From Calothrix parasitica NIES-267 (lineage in GTDB: Bacteria; Cyanobacteriota; Cyanobacteriia; Cyanobacteriales; Nostocaceae): 64,000 nucleotides of DNA. Both the position numbers and the translations under genes were made by a program. Under the pieces are notes generated by a model. The model did not search any database and was not told the origin of the DNA. It was given only the letters and a program-made list of their open reading frames with translations. This document shows positions 18,521 to 27,307 of this stretch, in pieces; positions within the stretch are counted from its first letter, which is position 1; each line of letters starts with the position of its first letter. The stretch spans positions 3,905,796-3,969,795 of the forward strand of contig NZ_AP018227.1 of NCBI RefSeq assembly GCF_002368095.1, written 5' to 3'.

Positions 18521-20566
18521 ATGACTAGTGACATTTTAATTATAGGTGGCGGTGTTATCGGCTTAGCAACAGCTATTGAGCTAAAACTACGCGGTGCAAA
18601 AGTCACCGCGTTCGGCCGAAATAGAAAAGCAGCAGCAGCAACAGCAGCAGCAGGAATGCTGGCACCTTCTGCCGAACGAATTGCCAATACGGCTATGCTG
18701 GAATTGTGCAATCGTTCTTTATATTTGTATCCAGATTGGACGAGAAAATTAGAAGAAATTACAGGTTTAGATACTGGTTATTGGGCCTGCGGTATTTTAG
18801 CCCCAGTTTATCAAGGACAAGGGGAGAAGAAGACAAGGAGACAAGGAGATGAGTTTGATAATTCTCTCCCCTCTTCCCCCTCTTCCCCCTCTTCGAGACA
18901 CTGGTTAGATAAACAAGCAATTCATCAATACCAAACGGGATTGAGCGAAGAAGTAATTGGGGGTTGGTGGTACTCTGATGATGGTCAAGTTGATAATCGT
19001 GCTTTATTTCAAACTCTTTTAAATGCTGCGGAAAATCTTGGTGTTGAAATCCAAGAAGGGATTGCAGTAAAAGGAATTATTCAGCAACAAGGAGAAGTAA
19101 AGGGTCTGCAAACGGATGCTGGGACGCTTCGCGCTTCTAAGTATGTCTTGGCAACAGGTGCTTGGTCTAATGAATTATTTCCCTTACCAGTGCGTCCTGT
19201 CAAAGGACAGATGTTAAGCGTCAAAGTACCTTTTAACTCGGAATTATCTTTGAGTCGAGTATTGTATGGAGAAGATATCTACATCGTACCCAGACGCGAT
19301 GGAAGAATCATTATTGGGGCCACTTGTGAAGAAGTTGGTTTTACTCCCGGAAACACACCTGTAGGTATTCAAAATTTACTTCAAGCAGCTATCCGACTAT
19401 ATCCCCAACTACAAAATTATCCCATCGAAGAATTTTGGTGGGGATTTCGTCCTACTACTCCCGATAAATTACCTATTCTTGGTGATAGCTGTTGTAAAAA
19501 CTTGATATTTGCCACCGGACATCATCGTAATGGTATTCTGCTAGCACCGATTACAGCAAAATTAGTTGCGGATATAGTTCTAGAAGAAACAGAAGAAAAA
19601 TCCGACTCGTTACTAAATCATTTTCACTATTCGCGCTTCCATAATTCAACACCTAAATCTACCGCTATGTTTACTTCTTCCGTTAATTTTTCCAACGGTA
19701 ATATCTCTTCAGAATCTTTATCAAACAACAGCATTATTGACTCACCAATCGAAGATTTAATTCAAGACACCAAACTGGATAATAAGCTAAATATTGCAGG
19801 TAAAGAATTTACATCCCGTTTGATGACAGGTACGGGTAAATATAGAAATATTACCGAAATGCAGCAGAGCGTAGAGAAAAGCGGATGTCAAATTGTTACA
19901 GTTGCAGTACGTAGAGTTCAAACTAACGCTCCCGGACATGAAGGTCTAGCAGAAGCATTGGACTGGAATAAAATTTGGATGTTACCGAACACAGCAGGAT
20001 GTAAAACCGCAGAAGAAGCAATTCGTGTCGCTCGATTGGGAAGAGAAATGGCGAAAATTCTCGGACAAGAAGAAAATAACTTCGTCAAATTAGAAGTAAT
20101 TCCCGACGCAAAATATTTACTTCCAGACCCCATCGGGACTTTACAAGCAGCAGAACAGCTTGTAAAAGAAGGATTCGCCGTACTTCCTTATATAAACGCC
20201 GACCCCATGTTAGCCAAACGTTTAGAAGAAGCAGGTTGTGCGACGGTAATGCCATTAGCAGCACCGATTGGTTCGGGACAAGGATTGCAAACTACTGCCA
20301 ACATAAAAATTATTATCGAAAACGCCAATATTCCAGTAGTAGTAGACGCTGGAATTGGTGCCCCATCCGAAGCAGCTCAAGCAATGGAAATGGGTGCAGA
20401 TGCTTTATTAATTAACAGCGCGATCGCACTAGCAAAAAACCCACCCGCAATGGCAAGAGCTATGAGCATGGCAGCAGTCGCGGGACGTTTAGCATATCTA
20501 GCGGGAAGAATGCCAATGAAAGATTATGCGAGTGCTTCTTCTCCCTTGACAGGAACGGTGAGTTAG
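18521..20566 (+). CDS. thiO/thiG: Fused glycine oxidase ThiO / thiazole synthase ThiG
   Basis: A 681-aa bifunctional enzyme of thiamine biosynthesis. ThiO (residues ~1-350) oxidises glycine to dehydroglycine and ThiG (~425-675) builds the thiazole phosphate; this fusion is well known in cyanobacteria. ThiO shows the FAD motif [15 protein letters not shown] at residues 5-19, the GQMLSV strand and the C-terminal [11 protein letters not shown]. ThiG shows [10 protein letters not shown], the Schiff-base Lys region [23 protein letters not shown] and [14 protein letters not shown]. The linker (~350-420) is Ser/Asn-rich. A simple-sequence insertion at 18820-18895 adds ~25 charged then Ser/Pro residues inside ThiO. 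No TPP riboswitch was recognised upstream. Confidence 0.95.
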   Translation: MTSDILIIGGGVIGLATAIELKLRGAKVTAFGRNRKAAAATAAAGMLAPSAERIANTAMLELCNRSLYLYPDWTRKLEEITGLDTGYWACGILAPVYQGQGEKKTRRQGDEFDNSLPSSPSSPSSRHWLDKQAIHQYQTGLSEEVIGGWWYSDDGQVDNRALFQTLLNAAENLGVEIQEGIAVKGIIQQQGEVKGLQTDAGTLRASKYVLATGAWSNELFPLPVRPVKGQMLSVKVPFNSELSLSRVLYGEDIYIVPRRDGRIIIGATCEEVGFTPGNTPVGIQNLLQAAIRLYPQLQNYPIEEFWWGFRPTTPDKLPILGDSCCKNLIFATGHHRNGILLAPITAKLVADIVLEETEEKSDSLLNHFHYSRFHNSTPKSTAMFTSSVNFSNGNISSESLSNNSIIDSPIEDLIQDTKLDNKLNIAGKEFTSRLMTGTGKYRNITEMQQSVEKSGCQIVTVAVRRVQTNAPGHEGLAEALDWNKIWMLPNTAGCKTAEEAIRVARLGREMAKILGQEENNFVKLEVIPDAKYLLPDPIGTLQAAEQLVKEGFAVLPYINADPMLAKRLEEAGCATVMPLAAPIGSGQGLQTTANIKIIIENANIPVVVDAGIGAPSEAAQAMEMGADALLINSAIALAKNPPAMARAMSMAAVAGRLAYLAGRMPMKDYASASSPLTGTVS

Positions 20567-20790
20567 GGAATGGGTAAGGGGAGATAGGGGAGAGGGGGGA
20601 GAGGGGGAGAAAGGGAGAGAGGGAGAGAGGGAGAGAGTGAGGGAGTGAGGGAGATGGGGAGAAAGGGAGAGAGGGAGGGAGTGAGGGAGGGAAAGTCTAA
20701 TACTCATTACTCATTACTTATTACTCATTACTCCCAATTCCTAACTTCTAACTCCTAACTCCTCACTCCTAACTTTCAATCCAAAATCCA
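20567..20790. repeat. Long STRR array (GGGGAGA/GGGAGAGA, then TTACTCA and AACTCCT)
   Basis: About 120 bases of G/A-only repeats follow the thiO-thiG stop codon, then TACTCAT and CTAACTC heptamers. No gene is visible. Confidence 0.9.
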
Positions 20791-20796
20791 TTAGCG

Positions 20797-20910
20797 GTCT
20801 TCGTAGCGTCTCCTCAAAAGAGATAGCGTGTCCGCAATGACATAATCTAAAATCCAAAATCTGTCTTGGTAAAGTTTGGGGGACGGAAACCGACACCCCC
20901 CAACTTTACC
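20797..20910. repeat. Composite repeat with GGACGGAAACCGACACC-core hairpin, copy 1
   Basis: 20797-20845 is a partial copy of the AGCGTCTCC/GAGATAGCG element found at 49771 and 54199. 20868-20910 is a hairpin with outer arms GGTAAAGTT and AACTTTACC around the core GGACGGAAACCGACACC. Copies with the same core are at 29820-29861 and 39280-39314. Confidence 0.75.
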
Positions 20911-21038
20911 GCAAAATCCAAAATCCAATTACCCATTACCCATTACCCATTACCAATCCCCATTTCTATGTCTTCAGGAAGAGAGTGCTTACCCACGTCA
21001 TGTAAAATAATACGAAGAGAATAATAAGGATCTTATTT

Positions 21039-21221
21039 ATGCCCTATACCACAGAAGAAGGCGGACGTTTAAATAATTTTGCTAAAGAGCCAAAAGTTTA
21101 CAAGGCTGAACCCCCTAATAAAAAACAACAAATAACCTATGTTGTGCTAGGAATTGCTGCTGCTGCATTACTTGGTGGTGTATTTTTTGTAGCCTTCTCA
21201 GTTTCTAATGCTGCTGCTTAA
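21039..21221 (+). CDS. psb34: Photosystem II assembly protein Psb34
   Basis: A 60-aa single-span membrane protein matching the small Ssl1498/Psb34 family, which attaches to CP47 in photosystem II assembly intermediates. The N-terminal motif YTTEEGGRLNNFAKEPKVY (residues 3-21) is the family signature. The membrane helix spans ~33-54 (VVLGIAAAALLGGVFFVAF). The N-terminus faces the cytoplasm by family precedent. AATAAGGATC upstream provides a ribosome binding site. The gene is monocistronic, with a terminator 40 bases downstream. Confidence 0.88.
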   Translation: MPYTTEEGGRLNNFAKEPKVYKAEPPNKKQQITYVVLGIAAAALLGGVFFVAFSVSNAAA

Positions 21222-21260
21222 CAAAAGATAAAAAGAAAAATTTATTTACTTTTGGTATAA

Positions 21261-21297
21261 CAGGTTCCATTTTTTTAGGGAGCCTGGTTTTTTATTT
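21261..21297 (+). terminator. Rho-independent terminator of psb34
   Basis: The arms CAGGTTCC and GGAGCCTG pair with one G-U wobble around a T-rich loop and are followed by GTTTTTTATTT. Confidence 0.75.
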
Positions 21298-21483
21298 GTT
21301 AGAATGCCAGAGATTCAAAAGTATAAAATAAAACGTTTTACTCAGTAAAACCTGAAAGAGCGGATTTTTCCTGAACAACTCAAGAATTACTTGAAAACCG
21401 TAGTCATAGTCACAACTAAGGTTGCTGCTTATATATACCCATTTTTGGGAAGGTAAACTGCATTTGGCTGATGATGAGCCGCT

Positions 21484-23718
21484 ATGAGCTTAAACGATAC
21501 TGTAAACTCAAATAATTCTGGTTGGAACCGGCAAGTATATCACCGCTTGAAACTTGCTTTGGGTCTCAACTTGCGAAGACAAATTTTCATAGCGGTATGT
21601 GATGATTTAAACCTGAGAAATCAGGTGGCTGCTCGTTTACATTCAACTTTGGCATATCCGGTGGGACAGGTTTTGTATCAGTCAATCGATACACAATCTG
21701 AAGCTAGTACTCCAGCTTATCCGCGATTAGTCACTTTAAGGTTGAATTTAAATGACCCAAATCCCATAGCGCAAATAAATCAATGGTTAAGTAATTATCC
21801 TCCCCCAATTGTCGGTGGTTCTAAAGATGTACCGGGGAAGGCTTTACCAACTCCGTCATTTCAAATGGTGGGTACGGAACACTTAACCAGACAACCTGTT
21901 GCAATTCAACGTTTATTTCTGCATTACTTACGTTTAACAGAACAGCAACTGTCAAGTCAAACAGAAAGCAGATTTTTGGAATCAAGCTTGCTACTATGGG
22001 TCCCACGTCCGTGGTTGCGTGCGATTCAACAGTCTGCTCCACAATTCTGGAGTTGTCGAACGGGTGTATTTTTGTTTGCAGGAGAACCAACTCCAACAAG
22101 TCCGAACAGAAGCACACCACGACGTTTTTCCGTTCAGAGAAGTTTAGATTTAGACTCTGTGGAAGAACCACTCATCAACGAAGAGTTGACAAACTCCGCT
22201 ACTGATTTAAATTTTGGGGAAGACTTAGATTTTCCACAATCTGAAACACCAGTAGATTCATTAAAAGCATTAGAGGATTCGTTAGAACCAAAGTCAGACA
22301 ATCCGCTATCACAATTAGAAATATTTACTCCTGGAATGCAGGAGGAGGAAAACACCGAACTAATCGACAGAAGTATTTCGAGCAATAATGTCTCGTCACC
22401 GTCAGATTTACCTCACATTAGCAAGGAGTTAACAGAATTAATCCTGACAACTATTAGCACAACAATAGTTGACAACCCACAAGAAAATTCTCAAGTACAG
22501 CAAATTCTTCAAGAAATTGAGGATTTACATTCAAAAAAAGTTGACGAAAAAGAAATTGGGACTGCATATTATCGCTTAGGAAATATATATCGCGTCCGCA
22601 TCGAACAGGGACAATCGACTTTAGAAAACTTAATGGTGGCAATTCTGGCCTATCAGGAATCAATTTCTTATGATGATTCTTCTCCATCTGTGCCAGATGT
22701 ACTGAATGATTTAGGTACGCTTTATTGGATGCTGTACCGTACTCCACCTAATTCTGAAGAAGGTCCGTCTTATATTGAGCAAGGTATTGAGTTTTACCAA
22801 TTAGCACTTAAGTTAATTTCACCCGAAAGCCATTCAGAAACTTATGCGAGGGTGCAAAATAATTTAGGTACGGCTTATGGAGATTTAGCTCGTTTTGATA
22901 ATCCAGACCAAAACTGGCAAAATGCAGTCACAGCATATAGCGAAGCTTTACGTTTTCGTACTGCGGAAATGGAGCCATTAAAGTATGCAGCTTGCCAAAA
23001 TAATTTAGGTACGGCTTATTGGCATTTAGCACAATATAATCAGCCCGTAATCAACTTAAAGCAAGCAATAGTAGCTTACGATTGTGCGGTAATTTACTAT
23101 AATTCCGAGCAAGAACCGTTGAAATACGGCATGATTCAAAACAATATTGGTACAGCTTATTGGAACCTTGCTCAATACGACCGAGAAGTAGAGTATTTAC
23201 AATTAGCTATAAATGCTTACCAAGAAGCCTTAAAATATCGTACCCCAGCCAGCGTTCCCACAGCTTGTGCTGCGACCCAAAATAATTTAGGTACAGCTTA
23301 TTGGCATTTAGCAAACCAACCCGAAACAGACAAACACAAAAAATTAGATTATTTAAAAATGTGTATTGAGGCTTATGATGAAGCCTTAGCATTAGCTCAT
23401 TCACTTAAAGGTGTATCTCTAAGTTTTGATTTATTTGCAACTCATAATAATTTGGGTTTAGCAAACTATCAAATAGCCACAGATAAGATTTTTACAAAAG
23501 ATAAAAAAATTCGTTCTCAATATTTAGAAAGAGCATTAGACAATCATCTGCAAGCCTTAACAGGAATCAACCAAGATTCAGAAACACATCAAAGCACCAT
23601 TGGTTATATTGTCAAAACCATTCGCGGTTTTCATGATGAGTTAGGAATTCAAGGACAGAATGTAGCTTTATCAAAAATTCCCGGACAATTGTTACCGGAG
23701 ATTTTACCAAAGTTGTAA
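21484..23718 (+). CDS. Tetratricopeptide-repeat protein with novel N-terminal domain
   Basis: A 744-aa protein. Residues ~10-210 form a globular domain that I do not recognise (LKLALGLNLRRQIFIAVCDD at its start and PRPWLRAIQQSAPQFWSCR towards the end). Its layout suggests a degenerate NTPase-like fold, but it lacks a P-loop. Residues ~215-315 are an acidic, probably disordered linker. From ~345 to ~700 there are at least six TPR units, several with the recurring QNNLGTAYWHLAQY helix pair. It is likely a cytosolic scaffold. It is monocistronic; the 262 bases upstream carry the psb34 terminator and AT-rich promoter-like DNA. Confidence 0.78.
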   Translation: MSLNDTVNSNNSGWNRQVYHRLKLALGLNLRRQIFIAVCDDLNLRNQVAARLHSTLAYPVGQVLYQSIDTQSEASTPAYPRLVTLRLNLNDPNPIAQINQWLSNYPPPIVGGSKDVPGKALPTPSFQMVGTEHLTRQPVAIQRLFLHYLRLTEQQLSSQTESRFLESSLLLWVPRPWLRAIQQSAPQFWSCRTGVFLFAGEPTPTSPNRSTPRRFSVQRSLDLDSVEEPLINEELTNSATDLNFGEDLDFPQSETPVDSLKALEDSLEPKSDNPLSQLEIFTPGMQEEENTELIDRSISSNNVSSPSDLPHISKELTELILTTISTTIVDNPQENSQVQQILQEIEDLHSKKVDEKEIGTAYYRLGNIYRVRIEQGQSTLENLMVAILAYQESISYDDSSPSVPDVLNDLGTLYWMLYRTPPNSEEGPSYIEQGIEFYQLALKLISPESHSETYARVQNNLGTAYGDLARFDNPDQNWQNAVTAYSEALRFRTAEMEPLKYAACQNNLGTAYWHLAQYNQPVINLKQAIVAYDCAVIYYNSEQEPLKYGMIQNNIGTAYWNLAQYDREVEYLQLAINAYQEALKYRTPASVPTACAATQNNLGTAYWHLANQPETDKHKKLDYLKMCIEAYDEALALAHSLKGVSLSFDLFATHNNLGLANYQIATDKIFTKDKKIRSQYLERALDNHLQALTGINQDSETHQSTIGYIVKTIRGFHDELGIQGQNVALSKIPGQLLPEILPKL

Positions 23719-23730
23719 ATGGGTAATTGG

Positions 23731-23802
23731 TAGGTTGGGTTAGACGCACGAGAAGATTTAATTATTAACCTTCTTATTTTAAATTGCGTCGTAACCCAAC
23801 AT
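23731..23802. repeat. Element B copy 1 (GTTGGGTTAGACG...CGTCGTAACCCAAC)
   Basis: A ~70-bp palindromic repeat with imperfect terminal inverted repeats (GGTTGGGTTAGACGCAC and GCGTCGTAACCCAAC). Related copies lie at 24550-24620, 25155-25222 and, as a short form, 25313-25344. Confidence 0.8.
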
Positions 23803-23854
23803 TGGTACTTTGATTTCAGACGAATTATCCAACATAAATTAAATATTTTTGTAG

Positions 23855-23919
23855 GGTGCTGTCACGGTACAAACATGTTGAATATTTCAATTACAATCTT
23901 GAAAATACCGTGACGCACC
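23855..23919. mobile_element. Element A copy 1, 65-bp MITE-like palindrome
   Basis: The ends GGTGCTGTCACGGTA and TACCGTGACGCACC are imperfect complements. The 65-bp sequence recurs at 24313-24377 with a single base difference (T/C near the right arm). Flanking GTAGG/CATCATAATA words are also partly shared. No coding capacity. Confidence 0.82.
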
Positions 23920-24312
23920 ATCATAATATATAAAAAACCCAAACAATTAATCAAAACCAAGACTTATAAAATGAAATTAAAAATATCTTTCTATTTTCAA
24001 TTTCATTTTATGAGCGAAAAAGTTTTTAAAATAGTGAAAATATGAGATATTATATAAATCAATATTAGGTTTTTCATAATGGCAAATATTAGGAATTAGC
24101 CTTAATAGTCAAGCCTTCCAATTATAAAAAAATACTCTATGTCAAATAATACTATAAAACCGTTGCAAACAAAATAAAAAATTTCGTGGTATTTATATCA
24201 AAATAATCTTATCAGCAACAATATATACTTTAGAAACGAAAAAATAAGTAATTATCTCACTATAGACGATATTATATAAGACGTATCTGTCATAAATAAA
24301 ACTTTTTCGTAA

Positions 24313-24377
24313 GGTGCTGTCACGGTACAAACATGTTGAATATTTCAATTACAATCTCGAAAATACCGTGACGCACC
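24313..24377. mobile_element. Element A copy 2, 65-bp MITE-like palindrome
   Basis: Nearly identical to 23855-23919 and in the same orientation, 458 bases away. Confidence 0.82.
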
Positions 24378-24441
24378 ATCATAATAAATAATTAAATCAA
24401 AAACGTATTTTAAATTTCATTTCGCAAAAAAAAATTTTAAT

Positions 24442-24535
24442 ATAGCGCGTTTCATTTGGGTGCAATACACTTTGATAAACCTCACCCCTTCCCCTCTCCG
24501 CTATCTTGGAGAGGGGTGTATTCTATTTAACTGAA
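24442..24535. repeat. Element C copy 2
   Basis: Contains TTTCATTTGGGTGCAATAC, a CCTCACCCCTTCCCCTCTCC tract and the CCTCTCC/GGAGAGG hairpin. It is related to 5026-5150 in the opposite orientation. Confidence 0.7.
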
Positions 24536-24549
24536 AACTGCTATAGTCA

Positions 24550-24620
24550 TAGGTTGGGTTAGACGTACAGGAAGCTTTAATTATTAACCAGTTAATTTAA
24601 ATTACGTCGTAACCCAACAT
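24550..24620. repeat. Element B copy 2
   Basis: Same terminal words as copy 1 (AGGTTGGGTTAGACGTAC and ACGTCGTAACCCAACAT), immediately downstream of element C copy 2. Confidence 0.8.
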
Positions 24621-24677
24621 CGGTATTTTAATTTTCAAACAAACGTAAACTATTTTTTGATATGTTTTTAAATTGAA

Positions 24678-25037
24678 TTAGAACAACCAACCTGTCCAAA
24701 TAATAGTTCGACATAAGCCTCCGTCCCAATCGAATAATAGGCAGGGTAATGATAAAACTGCAATATAAATTCCTACTACTGCTGAAAAAATTGCTGAAGT
24801 AACACCAGCAGGAGGTAGGAATGCATAAACACAAAGATTACCAATAACCCACAATACAATTGATATTACCAAAGCTGCTGCATATGATAAGAAAAACCAT
24901 CCTAAATCCAAACTACCACCACCACTAAGATTTTTAGCCGTAACTACCATTCCTGGAAGCCAAAAAAGCGCAGCCCACATGGCTTTACCGATAAAATGAC
25001 CGGCTAGTAAACCAACAATTATTTGCAACGGTTTCAT
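24678..25037 (-). CDS. Small membrane protein (119 aa), unknown function
   Basis: Not recognised. Four hydrophobic segments are visible (residues ~5-30, ~46-66, ~67-85 and ~82-105), interrupted by a GGGSLDLGW turn and PPAG. It ends FDWDGGLCRTIIWTGWLF with a conserved-looking Trp/Cys-rich tail. Element B copies flank it on both sides, so it could have moved with them, although its composition looks native. No partner gene is adjacent. Confidence 0.65.
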   Translation of the reverse strand: MKPLQIIVGLLAGHFIGKAMWAALFWLPGMVVTAKNLSGGGSLDLGWFFLSYAAALVISIVLWVIGNLCVYAFLPPAGVTSAIFSAVVGIYIAVLSLPCLLFDWDGGLCRTIIWTGWLF

Positions 25038-25154
25038 AATATAAACTTTTTATTAAATCTGATTGTTTCAATGATTACATAGCTAAATCCTAATTATCAA
25101 TATAGAAGTTGCTTTTTATACTTACATCCTAATATTTAGTCGTAGTCGTAGTCG

Positions 25155-25344
25155 TAGGTTGGGTTAGACGTACAATAATATTTAATTATTAATCAGTTAA
25201 TTAAAATTACGTCGTAACCCAACATCAATTTTTAGATAAAGCGAGTTGCTCTGTTAAATATTCAATATTTATTTTATTTTTAATTAAATTATTTCGTTAA
25301 GTTTTCTAGGTAATGTTGGGTTTCACTCCGTTCAACCCAACCTA
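25155..25344. repeat. Element B copies 3 and 4 (copy 4 short)
   Basis: 25155-25222 is a full element B. 25313-25344 is a short hairpin form, GTTGGGTTTCACTCCGTT followed by CAACCCAACC, just downstream of the pentapeptide gene's stop codon. The spacer between is AT-rich and has no gene. Confidence 0.7.
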
Positions 25345-25348
25345 CGAA

Positions 25349-25909
25349 TTATGAGTAGGGAAAAACATCCATGTCAGCTTTGCTCAAATCCACCCCACTC
25401 AAATCAGCATCATCGAGCAAGGGATTATTACCTAACAAGGCATTATCTAATATAGCTCCAGCTAAGTTGACATTCATAAGAGAAGCTTCTATAAGGTTTG
25501 CTCTACTCAAATTTGTGTTACTCAAGTTAGCTCCATCGAAGATACAATCAGCCAAATTCGCTCCGGAAAGCATAGCACAAACAAAGTTAGCTTCACTCAA
25601 GTTAGTACCACTCAAGTTAATTTTGGGAAGTGTCGTATTTGCAAGGTCAACACTTCTGAAGTCCACCCCACTGAAATCCCTCTCCCCCTTCTCATATCTT
25701 TCCAACAACTCTTCAGCAGTCATCAGAGTAATTCTTTGCAAATCAGCACCCTTGAAAATCGCTCCACTGAGATTAATTCCCTGAAGTTCCCACTCATCAA
25801 GTTCCCTGAAGGGAGTATCCAAAACCAAAGTGATTCCAGAAAACTTCCTTTCCCCAGCAGCATATAATCGCAACAAATCGTCGAAAATCATCTGTTTCGG
25901 GTATTTCAC
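25349..25909 (-). CDS. Pentapeptide-repeat protein (186 aa)
   Basis: A cytosolic pentapeptide-repeat protein without signal peptide. Two related leader segments, LLRLYAAGERKFSGITL (residues ~12-28) and LLERYEKGERDFSGVDF (~67-83), each open a block of A(D/N)L repeats, the second running from ~85 to ~178. This double layout with the Y..GER.FSG motif is common in Nostocales paralogues. It is predicted to form a beta-helix; the role is unknown. The reverse frame is also open through the repeats but is an artefact of their composition. Confidence 0.82.
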   Translation of the reverse strand: MKYPKQMIFDDLLRLYAAGERKFSGITLVLDTPFRELDEWELQGINLSGAIFKGADLQRITLMTAEELLERYEKGERDFSGVDFRSVDLANTTLPKINLSGTNLSEANFVCAMLSGANLADCIFDGANLSNTNLSRANLIEASLMNVNLAGAILDNALLGNNPLLDDADLSGVDLSKADMDVFPYS

Positions 25910-25965
25910 ACCACGACCCCATCAGCCAACCGACTTAATAATTACCAATTCCCAATCCCCAATTC

Positions 25966-26841
25966 TCAACTCTCCCCATACTCACCCATCTTTATTGCTT
26001 CAAACAAAGAGGAATAATCTTCGTTTTGCATTGCCATTTTCATGGTCATTTCTAGAATTTCTCTCACACCTAGAATGCTACTAACATTTAATCCTTCTTC
26101 TTTAGCTTCTTCAATAAAATAATCTGTATCTTTAACCAAATGCTTGATGGGAAAGTTAGGATTGGCATAATTTCCATCGACCATACGCTGTAGCTTTTTA
26201 TCAAAGGTCGGAGCATAAACCGCGCTTTCACGTAAAATCTGCATAAATATGTCTGGTTTAATACCCTGACGTTGTATAAATTCAAGGCTTAGACCAAAGG
26301 CTGAGGTTAAGGATGCAATTAACTGATTTAATGCTAATTTTACTGCCGCTGCGCTTCCTACGGAACCTACAAGTATGGGGTCTGGGCCAAAATGTTTTAA
26401 TAGGTCTAAGCTGTATCTGTATTGGTCTTTTTGCGCTCCGACCATAACAATTAATTTACCGTCTTTGGCCTCGGGTCTGCTGCCAAGTACCGGTGCTTCG
26501 ATATAATCTCCACCAGCGGAAACCACTGCATCTCTAATTTCTCTACTTTCTGTGGGGGTAATTGTCCCCATCTGAATAACTTGTTTTCCTTTGACGCTTC
26601 GAGAAGACATATCGGAAAGTAAGACGGTGTAAATAGCTGCTGTATTCGTCAGCATCAGAATTACATAGTCAGCAGCAGCAATTGCTTGATGAGGATGTTC
26701 AACAACTTCTGCACCTGCTGCTTTCAAAGGTTCTAATTTTTCTGGAGTACGGTTGTAAGCAATTAATTCTACACCTTGTTCTAACAACCTTTGTGCCATC
26801 GGTTGTCCCATTAATCCAGTACCCAGAAATGCGACCTTCAT
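25966..26841 (-). CDS. Beta-hydroxyacid dehydrogenase (HIBADH/GLYR1 family)
   Basis: A 291-aa NAD(P)-dependent oxidoreductase of the 3-hydroxyisobutyrate/glyoxylate-succinic semialdehyde reductase group. It has the N-terminal Rossmann motif GTGLMGQPMAQRL (residues 7-19), the substrate loop APVLGSRPEAKDG near 117, and the catalytic-Lys helix AAVKLALNQLI near 164-174. The NRTPEK stretch after beta-2 suggests NADP preference, as in plant GLYR enzymes. The exact substrate cannot be set by sequence alone. It is divergent from nothing close by; STRR repeats precede it upstream. Confidence 0.9.
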   Translation of the reverse strand: MKVAFLGTGLMGQPMAQRLLEQGVELIAYNRTPEKLEPLKAAGAEVVEHPHQAIAAADYVILMLTNTAAIYTVLLSDMSSRSVKGKQVIQMGTITPTESREIRDAVVSAGGDYIEAPVLGSRPEAKDGKLIVMVGAQKDQYRYSLDLLKHFGPDPILVGSVGSAAAVKLALNQLIASLTSAFGLSLEFIQRQGIKPDIFMQILRESAVYAPTFDKKLQRMVDGNYANPNFPIKHLVKDTDYFIEEAKEEGLNVSSILGVREILEMTMKMAMQNEDYSSLFEAIKMGEYGES

Positions 26842-26889
26842 GTTTTAGTTTCCTTTTTATATAGATATTTTAAATGATGGTATGAAATG

Positions 26890-27000
26890 AGAGAGGGGAT
26901 AATAATTCGTAATTCGTAATTAAGGATGGGGAGAGGGAGACAAGGAGACAAGGAGAAATTTAAACTCCTAGCTCCTAACTCCTAATTCCTAATTCATAAC
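26890..27000. repeat. STRR words (GGGGAGAGGGAGACAAGGAG, CTCCTAA)
   Basis: G/A-rich units at about 26928-26953 and TCCTAACTCCTAATT units up to 26995 separate the dehydrogenase from the small ORF at 27009. No gene is visible. Confidence 0.8.
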
Positions 27001-27008
27001 TTTCTTAT

Positions 27009-27104
27009 TTATCCTCCAGCAGCGAATGTCACCATAACCATGACTGATAGTAAGATTCCGGGAATGAGTAATCCAATTAACATTAATAAGTCGTGAGTGG
27101 ACAT
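27009..27104 (-). CDS. 31-aa single-span membrane protein
   Basis: A short frame with ATG at 27104 preceded by AAAGGTAATAATT, encoding a peptide that begins MSTHDLLMLIGLLIPG and ends VTFAAGG. Residues ~5-28 form one membrane helix with a central Pro-Gly. Its size and shape resemble the small subunits of photosynthetic or NDH complexes, but I do not match it to any named one (not PsbM, PsbT, PetN, PetG or PsaM by sequence). It stands alone between repeats. Confidence 0.55.
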   Translation of the reverse strand: MSTHDLLMLIGLLIPGILLSVMVMVTFAAGG

Positions 27105-27216
27105 AATTATTACCTTTGTTGTGTTTATATAGCATTGCAATCACTGCTATGTTAGAACAACAATCGGTGGTTACTGGTGTAAGGTGAATAAAATTTTAAC
27201 TTTTGCGGAAAGTTGA

Positions 27217-27286
27217 GCCATTGCGGTCTTGGGGTCTCCCCAAGGGTCGCAAATGGCGTTGGGGGTGTAGATTTTCTTCCCCCAAA
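27217..27286. repeat. Two adjacent hairpins, element D family
   Basis: 27217-27257 pairs GCCATTGCG...CTTGGGG with CCCCAAG...CGCAAATGGC. 27259-27285 pairs TTGGGGG with CCCCCAA. The outer GCCAxTTGC/GCAAxTGGC words recur at 39240-39338 and 42798-42836. It lies just downstream of the methyltransferase gene and may act in 3'-end formation. Confidence 0.7.
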
Positions 27287-27307
27287 CGCATCCTCGACAG
27301 AGATACA

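Larger units (their letters stand above)
23719..24677. other. Gene-free repeat-rich region
   Basis: Almost 1 kb without a gene. It holds two copies each of elements A and B, one copy of element C, and an 11-base palindrome AAAATGAAATT/AATTTCATTTT at 23968-24009. The bases between are very AT-rich. No transposase gene is present. Confidence 0.75.

Noticed and set aside
25371-25784. 137-codon open frame opposite the pentapeptide gene
   Set aside because: Leu/Ser/Lys-rich translation of the antisense of pentapeptide repeats, a well-known artefact.
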